From NCBI GenBank assembly GCA_951394045.1, contig OX595987.1, positions 1,488,001 through 1,552,000 of the forward strand: a DNA stretch of 64,000 nucleotides. Direction: 5' to 3'. This DNA comes from Nitzschia sp. DOCU1. Lineage: Eukaryota > Bacillariophyta > Bacillariophyceae > Bacillariales > Bacillariaceae. A program made the position numbers and the translations under genes. The notes under the pieces are model-generated. The model searched no databases. It was not told the origin of the DNA and saw only the letters and a program-made list of their open reading frames with translations. This document shows positions 29,769 to 39,385 of the stretch, one piece after another. Within the stretch, counting starts at the first letter, position 1, and every line of letters begins with the position of its first letter.

Positions 29769-31538
29769 ATGAGCAGCAGTGGTGAAATGCCGACCGCGGG
29801 AGAACCGGAAAATCGTTCTTCCAAAGACGCGACGACGACGATTGCCAACGACGCCGACAACGATGTTAATCGGAATAATAAACGGGACAAGAAGACACCT
29901 CGACCCAAGCGCAATCGCAAACGACCACGATTCGAGCAAAATTCACTTCCAGAATCTGTATCCCACAAGGTACATGTGTATCCCCTCGCCCTGGACGGTC
30001 GACCTATCCATGGCGACGCTTCCACTTGGATCCGGGCCATTGAACCGTATCCGTTTACGTTTAGCACGTTCGCCAAGGCTCGATGGCTGGGTCGAACAAT
30101 CTTGGATGTCTTTTGCGACGAGTTTGGGAGCTACCCAAGGAGTTATTATGAAAGTGCGATTGTGCAGGGTCGAATCCTCGTGTCGGATCAAATAGTGTCC
30201 GTCGACCACAAAATCAAGGGCGCCGACGTTCTGACTCATACAGTTCATCGACACGAGCCAGGAGTGGCCGTCAGCTTGAAGGACCCGCCGTATCTGAAAA
30301 TCTTGCAAGAAACAGAAAAGGTGGTGGTGGTAGATAAACCAAGCACCTTGCCCATTCATCCGTGTGGTGGCTATCACATACAATCTCTCATGAGTATGTT
30401 AGAGCCGACCTTTGGCAAGCTCTACACCATTCATCGGCTGGATCGATTGACGAGTGGCCTAGTCATTTTGGGAAAGACAACAGAGATTGCCAAGGAATGG
30501 GGAACAGCCATTATGGATCGGAATTGTGAAAAAGTGTACTTGGCGCGAGTGGCTGGGAAGTTCCCAATGAATACTCCAGAGGGATTGAGTCGGTTTCGGG
30601 AGCAGGACCAGATTCCCGATCATGGCGAATTCCAAAATGTTTGCTTTTCTGCAGAAGACAAGTCCAAGTCTAAAGGTACCGAGTCTACGGTGCTCGCACG
30701 AAAGCGAAATGCCCATGGCTATTGGATGACAAACTGGGAAGGAGCTCTTCGAATGGACTGTGAGTTGAAGGATGTTTTCGATTCCCAACACTCGGAGGAC
30801 GAGTGGCTAGACTCAACAAACAATGCGAAGATGACTTCCAAAAAGGACCTTTTATGGTTCCACTTGGCTTGTCCTACGAGAATCGCCCAACACAAGGATG
30901 GGATTTGTGAGGCTGGCAGTTTTGAAGAACTCGACGACGCACTCTATTCCAAGACGGTCAAGCCGGCCGAGACTGCATTTGGTGTCGTACGTTATGATCA
31001 AGCCTCCGATTCGACCTTGGTGATTTGTCTCCCAAGGACGGGACGCACTCATCAAATTCGTCTCCACTTGCAACACTTGGGACATTCGATTGCCAACGAT
31101 CCCAACTATGGAGGCGATATATGGTATGGAAACGCCCAAGGAAAAGAGGCCTGTCGAATTGCCCAACAGCGCCTAGACGCAATTGCTGCCACGAATAGAG
31201 TATCGGAGACAACGGGTAGCTCGTCCACCGCAACAATCGATGTACCGGCCACCGAAGACGAAATCTTGACCGGCGTGGTAGCAGCCGTCCGTCAGGAGCA
31301 AGAGGATATTCACGAATTCATCAAACGAACTTGTGTATGGTGTGCTCGTAGTCGAAATACCATCGGCGACACCCCGCGGGATGTGCTCGAATTTTTGGTT
31401 CGAAGTCCGGGCATTTGGCTGCATGCCTTTCAGTACAAGTTTGAAGATTCTCATGATGGTGCACCGCACCATTTCCGCTCTCCCATCCCAAAGTGGGCGG
31501 AACTACCGCAGCCCGCCCCATTAGAGTGTAATAGTTGA
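29769..31538 (+). CDS. tRNA pseudouridine synthase, RPUSD2/Pus9-type
   Basis: 589 aa from the ATG at 29769, intronless. Seen: an Asp/Arg/Lys-rich N terminus, then the YPFTFSTFAKARWLGRTILD block and GRILVSDQIVSVDHKIKGAD of an S4-like region, then LTHTVHRHEP. These are the hallmarks of the yeast Pus8/Pus9 and human RPUSD2 branch of RluA enzymes. The catalytic loop is HRLDRLTSGLVILGKT, followed by KVYLARVAGKFP and GRTHQIRLHLQHLGHSIAND. Pus9-type enzymes make pseudouridine 32 in tRNAs. There is no deaminase domain, unlike yeast Rib2. The 60-residue basic N terminus could be nuclear or mitochondrial. Confidence 0.92.
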   Translation: MSSSGEMPTAGEPENRSSKDATTTIANDADNDVNRNNKRDKKTPRPKRNRKRPRFEQNSLPESVSHKVHVYPLALDGRPIHGDASTWIRAIEPYPFTFSTFAKARWLGRTILDVFCDEFGSYPRSYYESAIVQGRILVSDQIVSVDHKIKGADVLTHTVHRHEPGVAVSLKDPPYLKILQETEKVVVVDKPSTLPIHPCGGYHIQSLMSMLEPTFGKLYTIHRLDRLTSGLVILGKTTEIAKEWGTAIMDRNCEKVYLARVAGKFPMNTPEGLSRFREQDQIPDHGEFQNVCFSAEDKSKSKGTESTVLARKRNAHGYWMTNWEGALRMDCELKDVFDSQHSEDEWLDSTNNAKMTSKKDLLWFHLACPTRIAQHKDGICEAGSFEELDDALYSKTVKPAETAFGVVRYDQASDSTLVICLPRTGRTHQIRLHLQHLGHSIANDPNYGGDIWYGNAQGKEACRIAQQRLDAIAATNRVSETTGSSSTATIDVPATEDEILTGVVAAVRQEQEDIHEFIKRTCVWCARSRNTIGDTPRDVLEFLVRSPGIWLHAFQYKFEDSHDGAPHHFRSPIPKWAELPQPAPLECNS

Positions 31539-31653
31539 TGATCTACTAGTCGTATTGCTAAAAAGTTTGCGTTTATCCCTTTACTCATGGCTTTGCCGAA
31601 TTTGCGCAGCCCGGTATAGCCATTTTTAATGTGTCCTGAAAGGTTTGTTTGTT

Positions 31654-32719
31654 TTACATATCCTTCAGATTCTCCACTTCATTGGCCAGATAGGTTAATC
31701 GATCCTTCAACACTCTCAACGCTGACATGACAACCTCGTCCACATCCATGGCACCCGTTCCTTCCACCGTAAAGATAAACTTATCCGTCGAGTGCTGCAC
31801 AGTCACAAAGTCATCATCCTCTTTTCGCTTTTTGAGACTATCATTGTGATATTTCAAATCCTCCGTATAAGTGGCAATGTCCCAATAGTTTTCCACCGGC
31901 TTGATACTCCCCGTCACATCATCCAGTTCCAATATTCGATCCGGACAAACATCAATCAACTCTTGCTTCTGCTCCATAGTCAAAGTCGCCACTTGCTCTT
32001 CGTTGATTGTAATAATGGGCCAGAATCGATACGTCGCTACTGCCACTGGCGTCCACTTGGCATGTTCCTTGCCAATTCCCATACGCGCCACAGCCTTGAG
32101 TTTGAGTCGCTGTCCCGGCCCCATCTTCACAATGGCCACGCCTGCATCCTGAGCTTCATCCTGCTCATCTTGACTCAAAAAGTGTGCAGGTTGCACCGCT
32201 TCATTGTTGGATTTCAAATCTTGCGAGGTGACCATCAAGGGCGCTTGCAACTCTTCTTCGGCACGATGTTGCGTGGCATCGTTAAAATTCACCTCCAATT
32301 CAAAATCGACGGAACAGCGGGGACATCGTTCATAACAGACGCATTCTCGGTGCGGCAAAAAGGCGCCATTGCAGTCGCCGCCTCTGTATCACGAAACAGA
32401 GCGAGAAATGGTGAGATGAGATGCGAGTCAAAGCACAAAGCGTGGACCGTTCATTCATTCTCGTTATTACTCACTTCATGGAATCCGGTGGTTGATATCG
32501 AATCGGAATGAGACCTAAACGATGCGCAATGTACTCATCATTCAATACAGTAGTGTTCTCATGAAACTCCACCAGGTCAATCGCCAACGTCGGTACTTCC
32601 GCAATCATGATTCTCCTCAGTGTATTGGCGACACTCGTGTCAGTCTCACTCAAGATGAATTTGATTTCATGGGGCGCCATGTGCAGGATTTGGACTTTGG
32701 GAAAGCGTTGATGCGGCAT
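31654..32719 (-). CDS. RPB3: RNA polymerase II subunit RPB3
   Basis: Exons 32475-32719 and 31654-32383 give 324 aa. RPB3 pairs with RPB11 to form the alpha-like assembly platform of RNA polymerase II. Seen: [20 protein letters not shown] and [20 protein letters not shown] (alpha-like dimerisation motif), [10 protein letters not shown], the zinc loop C-x-C-x3-C-x2-C ([17 protein letters not shown]), a [20 protein letters not shown] loop, [16 protein letters not shown], and a C-terminal helix. The exon join gives [16 protein letters not shown]. The zinc loop and length favour RPB3 over RPAC1. Confidence 0.95.
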
Positions 32720-33327
32720 GGTGAAATACTAGCTGGGAACGTGGAGGAGAGTTCAGGAGAGTATCAATAGCCGTGCATCGAGTGTCCTTTGGACTGTGGG
32801 TCAATTGCAACAAGGTCTAGGTGTGATGATCATTGACTTGAATCGGTAGCCGGTGTCTTCATGATCATGACCATGGTCGCATCATCGGCTTTCGGCGTGC
32901 GGCGGCGGAGTTTCGTGGTTTTGCGGGAGCGCGGGAGGCGAATGGGCGCACACCTCTCGGGTGGCTGACAGACAGTGCCGGCAGAACGGTCGGATGAATC
33001 AATCACAGCAGGTGCACGGACGGACGGATGGACGAACACGGACGTGGGGGGGGGGAATCATCGGAACGCGCCGACGAAGCACAGACCCTTAATGCCTCGC
33101 CTACGAACAAGAAAACTGCATCCAAGATCACATTGAGCACCAAAACGAAGAAGTGAAAAGACATTGTTGCAAAACCAACCGACGAGAATCTTACGATCAG
33201 TTCTTGTTGCTGTCCTCATCATAGCTTCCAAGCAACTCTTTGCTCTTCCTGACAATTGATCCAGTTGCCAAGCGGGAGATTTTCAACAGTTTCCCTCCGT
33301 TGGCGAGTTTAAGTCCATGGCCTCGTC
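32720..33327. other. Divergent intergenic region
   Basis: Contains a cggacgga repeat near 33018 and a run of ten G at 33046-33055. Open frames here have no recognisable features. Probably promoters for RPB3 and the acidic protein. Confidence 0.5.
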
Positions 33328-35484
33328 ATGTCGGCGCTGATGGAAGAAGGAACGCAGCGCCTCTCGCTGGTGGGTCATTCCGTCCAAGATGAACAGCAGG
33401 CTGAAGATTTGGATCGATTAACCTATCAAAGTCCATCAGCTCAACGATCGACCTTTTGGAGAGGACTCTTTCGCAAACGCTCATCCGCTGGTGGCAGTGG
33501 TGGGGATGACCCTGACAATTTGGAAGATTCCGCCCTGTTAAACACATCGGCAGCCGATTTGGAATATCATTCTCGTCGGGGAGACGACGAAGAATTGGAT
33601 GATTATCGGGATGATGGTGGGGATCCATCTCATCGTCGAAGGCTCTTAGTGGGTGGCAGTGCTATTAACGAGTCTTCCGATGAAGAAGACGGCGACGACG
33701 ACGACGAATCGGAGGACGATGAGAATGAACAGGACGATAAAGATAACCCGATGGGTCATTCCCTCTTGTCCATGGGAGACGATGATGATAATGATCAAAA
33801 TGGAGTGGACTTGCTAAATATGCACGAATCCGATCTAGATATGCATCACAACCACAAGCCGATTCCATCAGAGGACAACGAGGATGGCGAGTCTTCGGGT
33901 GAAAGTGATGACGACGAAGAGGAGGGCTCTGACGAGGAAGAGGATGACGAGCCTCCACAACAGCAAGCGCCTTCTGCTTCGAAAACAAGCCAACCTTTCC
34001 GCAACTTCTTGCGTCGAGCTCCGTCTTCCAATTCCAATTCGTACAGTGATAAACCCCACAATGACGATGATGGATCCATGGCGGATTATTTTAATACTCG
34101 CAAAAACATTCATGGACGCATCCAGGGCTTTGGAAGCGAACCGTCTCCCTCTCCCAACAGTGACAGTCAGGATCGTTTTGGTGGTGCCCGCAACTTGAGG
34201 CAACGATTGAGAGATTTGACGTCGCAGTATCGCATGAAGAAAATGAGCATTGGCACCGAGGATATGTTGAATCGACCGACCTGGGTAGAACGCTTTGACA
34301 ATGTAGTGGACAGAGTGTTGCCACCAGATCCAGAGCTAGAAGGTTACATTGATGCTTTCAAGGTGCGGGGGCAAGCGATCGTGCCAGTGCCAGATGAGCA
34401 ACCACAACGTCAAGAACCGCGGCTGTCGCACAGCAAATCGCGGCGAGAACCCCCGGTCATTAATATTCGAGGGCCGTCCTCTGTTGTTGTTGGGTCGTTG
34501 AGTCATCGACGACAGAAGCTAGGAGATATTGACGACGCGTCGTATATCCTCTTTTTGGAATGTGAGCTCCAAAATAAAGAATTGGAGCTTCATTCATGGA
34601 AACGACGCGCGCACGAGTTGGAAACACAGGTAAAACGACTGAATGGAGAGGAAGTAGATGATGATAGCTCCCGTACGTCCAATAGTGATGGGGAGGAGGA
34701 GGTAGAAGGAGAATCGGAAATTGAATGGCAGACGGGCGTCGCAGAAGAAGGTGTTTTGATTGATGTAGAAGATTCTTCCCCTAAAAAGCAAGTGGAAGAG
34801 CCCAAGGAAGCCGCCACGTTTGTGCTGACGCATGCTCCCGACGGTCCCAATGGCGATGATGAGGTTCAAATAATAAGAAGACCCACACAGGAGTCGGCAG
34901 AAGAAGAAGTGAAGAAAGGCTATGACGATGATTCCTTCCCGGTTCTTTCCTCCCACCGTGATCCAGGCCCAGATGGTAATGATGAACTCCAAATGGTTAA
35001 AAGTCCAGAGCAGGGGGCGAAGAAAAGGGAAATGAACCAAGTCGATAGTGATGATGCCTTCCCGGTCCTTTCATCCCTCCATGATTCAGGGACCATTTGG
35101 ATGGACGTCGCGCCGGCTGCAATTTCTCCAATAAAGCCGCTCGCGGCATTCAAGGATCAGGATGACAATGCTACCGATGATAGTGAAGAAGAGGAGGAGG
35201 ACAGTGATGCCGAGGACGGGGAAGATGAGAACGAAGAGTCTGTCGAAGGTCAAGCAGAACTTCCCCAGGAAGGAACGTTGATTGAGCTCGACGACGGACC
35301 ACCCAAGGAAGATGCCAAGACAAAAGTCACAGCTGACGTCTCGGACGATGAAAGTGTGAATGCAAAGGAAGGCATGCTTTTGGATTTGGACGGGGCGTCG
35401 GGGCCTCCAAGTCCCTTGAACGTAACTTTAGACGACACACCGGTTGTAAATGGAACGGGAGACTTGATCACCATTGAATCCTGA
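33328..35484 (+). CDS. Acidic disordered protein with four clathrin-box motifs
   Basis: 718 aa from the ATG at 33328, intronless. Mostly acidic low complexity. A more ordered centre (TWVERFDNVVDRVLPPDPEL, SYILFLECELQNKELELHSW) includes a coiled coil. The C-terminal third has near-repeats (DDSFPVLSSHRDPGPDGNDE and DDAFPVLSSLHDSG) and four short matches to the clathrin-box pattern L-hydrophobic-x-hydrophobic-acid: LIDVE (34756-34770), LIELD (35278-35292), LLDLD (35377-35391) and LITIE (35464-35478). Clathrin boxes bind the clathrin terminal domain in adaptors, so a role in coated-vesicle traffic is suggested, not shown. No ENTH, ANTH or BAR domain is visible. Confidence 0.85.
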   Translation: MSALMEEGTQRLSLVGHSVQDEQQAEDLDRLTYQSPSAQRSTFWRGLFRKRSSAGGSGGDDPDNLEDSALLNTSAADLEYHSRRGDDEELDDYRDDGGDPSHRRRLLVGGSAINESSDEEDGDDDDESEDDENEQDDKDNPMGHSLLSMGDDDDNDQNGVDLLNMHESDLDMHHNHKPIPSEDNEDGESSGESDDDEEEGSDEEEDDEPPQQQAPSASKTSQPFRNFLRRAPSSNSNSYSDKPHNDDDGSMADYFNTRKNIHGRIQGFGSEPSPSPNSDSQDRFGGARNLRQRLRDLTSQYRMKKMSIGTEDMLNRPTWVERFDNVVDRVLPPDPELEGYIDAFKVRGQAIVPVPDEQPQRQEPRLSHSKSRREPPVINIRGPSSVVVGSLSHRRQKLGDIDDASYILFLECELQNKELELHSWKRRAHELETQVKRLNGEEVDDDSSRTSNSDGEEEVEGESEIEWQTGVAEEGVLIDVEDSSPKKQVEEPKEAATFVLTHAPDGPNGDDEVQIIRRPTQESAEEEVKKGYDDDSFPVLSSHRDPGPDGNDELQMVKSPEQGAKKREMNQVDSDDAFPVLSSLHDSGTIWMDVAPAAISPIKPLAAFKDQDDNATDDSEEEEEDSDAEDGEDENEESVEGQAELPQEGTLIELDDGPPKEDAKTKVTADVSDDESVNAKEGMLLDLDGASGPPSPLNVTLDDTPVVNGTGDLITIES

Positions 35485-35599
35485 AACACACCAAAATTGT
35501 AGCCTGCAAGCTCAATTTGACGCGCAAACAGAGCTGTGGGCAAACAATGTAACTACTCTTAACGATAAGTGCTTATTTTAGAATCTAGATCGGCTCAAT

Positions 35600-38500
35600 T
35601 TAAGGTTTTACTGTCATTTCCCAGGCAGTGACTGCTGGGATCTCCGGCTTTCGGATTACCAGGACGTTAGCATGAGAATCGTACGTGAAACCGAACGTTT
35701 TGCTGCCCACGTCTACACTTGATGGTGCTTGCTGGATGCCCATGACGATGATGCGTTCAATCAGATAGCCACCCGCGACATCATTTAAGTGACCAGCCCA
35801 CCCCGCCCCAAGATCAACATTGTTCGTAATGCGTGCGGTCTCGCCACTAAAGTCAGCCGAAAACGTGGCAAGGGCATACTCAGCCTTGGTTTCATGATCG
35901 AAGGTCTCTTCGTCGTCCATATACAGGGAGCCCACAGCTTTCATGGAACTGTCCAAAGCGACGTAAAGCGTGTATGGATCATGGGTCATCATGTGCGTGC
36001 TACGACGAAGCCGCAGCTTACGAGCAATGATCGAACCCCCTCGTTGGAAGACAGGAATTGTATCAATGTCGCTAGGGACGGTGATTGCGTTGAAACCACC
36101 AGGATTTCCTTTTTCCGCTACAATCTTCAAACTTTCGGCATCGTACCAGGAATCATCCGTTGGGAACTTTACAGCCGTCTCCACTACCCCCGGCGCAGTG
36201 ACGGGTTTAACTAGCAAGTCGGAGCCCACCAAATATTGATCGTCCACAGAGAATAAGCTCTCCGTCTTGGGGTATTGCATCCACATTGTTCTTGTAGGAG
36301 AGAAGAAAAAGCAAGGTTAGGCTGACGATTGCTCGAATCGACACATGTTGGTGAACCGCTAATCACGCACCTCATTACCGGCATACCAGTGCGCCCCGCT
36401 TCCGCAAAGATAGTGTACCAGTAGGGCAGTAAAGCGTATCGAGTCATTGCAGCCTTGCGAAGTCGGACCATGGTTTCATCTCCAAACATCCAAGGCTCGC
36501 GTCGTTTCGCATCGTGGTGGGCGTGGCCACGAAAGAAAGGCGTGAAAGCCCCAGCTTGCATCCAACGAGTCATTAATTCGGCATCGGTATTTCCAAAGAA
36601 CCCTCCAACATCAGCACCCACAAAAGAAATAGCGCCAACGTTCAAGCCTAACAACATTGGGGAGGCAATCTCGAGATGGGACCATTCCGCAGCATTGTCT
36701 CCAGTCCAAATGGCACCGTACTTTTGAGTACCTGCAAAGAAGGACCGACTAAGGACAAAAGGACGAATGTTTTCGCCCTTGTTGCGACGGATCAAACCTT
36801 CCGCTGTCGATCTGTGGAATAGCATACCATACAAATTGTGCCATTCACGATGTTCTTCGCCCCTCAAGTTGCGAAGATCCTTTTGCATCGATACTTCGGG
36901 ACCGTTGAAGACGGATGGTTCATTCATATCATTCCACGTGAACAAGCTAGCAGTGGACCCCTTGTACTTGTCGTAGGCAAACTGTTCCGCCCACCAGCTA
37001 CGCGCCTTTTCGTCTGTAAAGTCCAGGTAGGAGGAAGAGCCTGGCCAGCACCACCCGTCATAGTCCTTCGTTCCGTCCTTGTCCTTGATGTACAATCCCT
37101 TGGAGGTCGCTTCCTTGTGGATATGATAATGATCGTCACGCTTGACGTGAGGATCAATAATGGTGACCATACGACGACCCTGTGACCAAAGCTTCCCTTG
37201 CATTTCTTTGGGGTTAGGGAAGAGCTTGTCGTCCCAAGTGAAGTATCGCTTGCCATCCGTATGCTCAATATCCAGCCACAAAACGTCATAGGGATAGTCT
37301 AGTTCCTCAAACTTGGAATGAACCTGATAGACATCTTGCTCATCCTTGTAGTTCCATCGGCACTGGTGATAGCCAAGACTGAACATTGGCGGAAGCGCCA
37401 AAACACCTGTCAATTTGGCGTACTGGCGGTAAAAGTCGGATGGGGTCGGGCCAGGAATGAAAAAGAGGTCAATGATACCACTCTCACTAATCCAGTGAGA
37501 ACTCTTTCCAGCATGGAGTTCATCATCGCCAATGTCTACATAAGTCTCCGATGGATTGAACCAGAACACGCCTGAAGTTCCAGTCGCGACGCTCTGACTA
37601 ATCAATAAAGGTACGGCACCATAGAGGGCCATGGGAACATCCAGGTCATATTCGAACACATCCAGGTTGTACAGGCGGAAGGGGTCCTTGTATTCTGCGC
37701 CTTGTCCAACTGTATTCTTCAACTTGGTCGAAGTCGCATGTTCGGGAAGTCCAAATAGAGACTTTGACTTGGGGAAGGCAATGTCGGCACCAACACTCAT
37801 TGGACCGTACGGCTTGGAATCTTTATGAGACTGAAAGTTTTCCTCCCACAAGCCTTGACACAGTCATGCATTGAGAAAGGAATTCACGAAAACACTTTAA
37901 CAACTTGTTCATGTTGATTACTTACCTTCACGGTCCAATTCGGCTTCCGTGAGCTTGCGGTGGTCTTCTTCCACTTTACGCTCTTCTCGTGTACCATCAG
38001 CGTAAATAGCAAGACCGTCCTCCCAGTAGCCTACAATTTCTTTTTCCTGCTTTGCCTCTCCTTCACCATCCTTGCTAGCGTCACCGGTATCTTCCGACTT
38101 TTCGTCTTCTGCCGAGTTGGAAGGCCCTCCTTGAGAATCCTTAGTGCGTCGGATCTCAAAGTGCGTCAACTGCTGCTCGCCAAAGGTAACCACCGGGCCT
38201 CCCTGCAGCTCTGCCTCGCGATACAAAAACGCCGCAAACGAGTCAATGCGGAAGAGCAGCACCATTCCGTGTTCTCCCTTCTTATCTCCGTACTGCAAGG
38301 CCATGTAGTTGTCCTTCGTCGCAGGATCCACTAGCTTTGTAAGATAGTCATCACCAGGACGTATCCATTGTGCATGCTCCGCTGGAATCATGGTATCTGG
38401 GGTCAGTACCAGCTCATCATAGGTAACACGTGCCTTCTCAAAAGGCGTGCCAGCCTCCTGATAGACTTCAGTAATTCTCAAACGAACGAGACCATCCGCC

Positions 38501-38916
38501 ATGGCATGAACAGAAAACTCGAGCTTTTCCTTGTGTCCCGTCGATGTTTCCGAGGCCGTATTGACCAGTAGCCCCGTCAGCTGAGGAGCCGGTCCCTTCA
38601 CGAAGGGGTCTTTGGCATTACTATTATCGGTATCCTCGGATCCCCCAAGAATCCGATCCTGAAAGGATTTCCACAGTCCCGTTTCCTTTTTCGGCTTTTC
38701 CACAAATTCCTCCACGGAGGGAATGTGAAAATGAACCGATTCTTCCAAGATCTTGTACTTGTACAAGTCTTTCGAGTGGCCTCCCCGATGCCGGCGGCAA
38801 AACGAAGTCTGCGAGCACGTTCGAAATTTGCTTTGATCCACCGCCATGGCGCAGCTGGTCAAGATGAGCACCGACGACGTTGCCGAAAACGCCCAAATCA
38901 TCCCACACCACTTCAT
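35600..38916 (-). CDS. Glucosidase II alpha subunit, GH31 (ER)
   Basis: Exons 37926-38916, 36371-37853 and 35600-36290 give 1054 aa. It trims glucose from N-glycans in the endoplasmic reticulum during glycoprotein quality control. Seen: an N-terminal signal peptide (helix ending SCAMA), the N-terminal beta domain, a GYHQCRWNY segment, VLWLDIEHTDGKRYFTWDD, the nucleophile motif WNDMNEPSVF, the acid/base region GADVGGFFGN, RGHAHHDAKRREPW, and the late beta domain. The joins give DREGLWEENF and GMPVMRTMWMQYP, as in the family. An acidic/Lys insert lies near residues 270-310. The beta subunit is not in this window. Confidence 0.94.
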
Positions 38917-39385
38917 CCTGCTGATAGCTATTCAACTCAAGGAAGACTGCTACAAACAAGAATGAATGAATCTGTCGCCACAATCAGCCTTGCTTCCTGC
39001 AATGACTAAAGTTATGTCCATGGTCAAAAAGTGCGAATTGATTGGAACTAGGTTAGCCTCCAACCTCGGGGATTTGTTTTCGAGGAGATCCCCCATTTCG
39101 CCATTAGTTGAGCCCTCCTTTTCAAGATACGCCTCCGACCCCGCGCGCACGTCATTTTTCCCGCCTTCGTTCGTGGTTACGAGATGGGGTGACAAACCAC
39201 CACTGCAATTCCGTCGTCATTCATCCTCCAACAAGTGGCGACGAAACCCCAACCCATCTGCGACGACAACTTTGTTTGCGATCAAGATTGTGAATTTGCT
39301 GGGATCCATTTGAACCGGAAGGACCCCTCTTATTCATTGTAACTGCATTGCTGGTACTCTGTTTCGTCGAAATCACATCTTTATC
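38917..39385. other. Divergent promoter region
   Basis: 470 bp between the glucosidase and HACD-fusion starts. No gene or clear motif is seen. Confidence 0.5.

Noticed and set aside
33328..35484. The many minus-strand ORFs over the acidic gene
   Set aside because: They are Ser/Val/Leu-rich antisense images of the Asp/Glu-rich plus frame.
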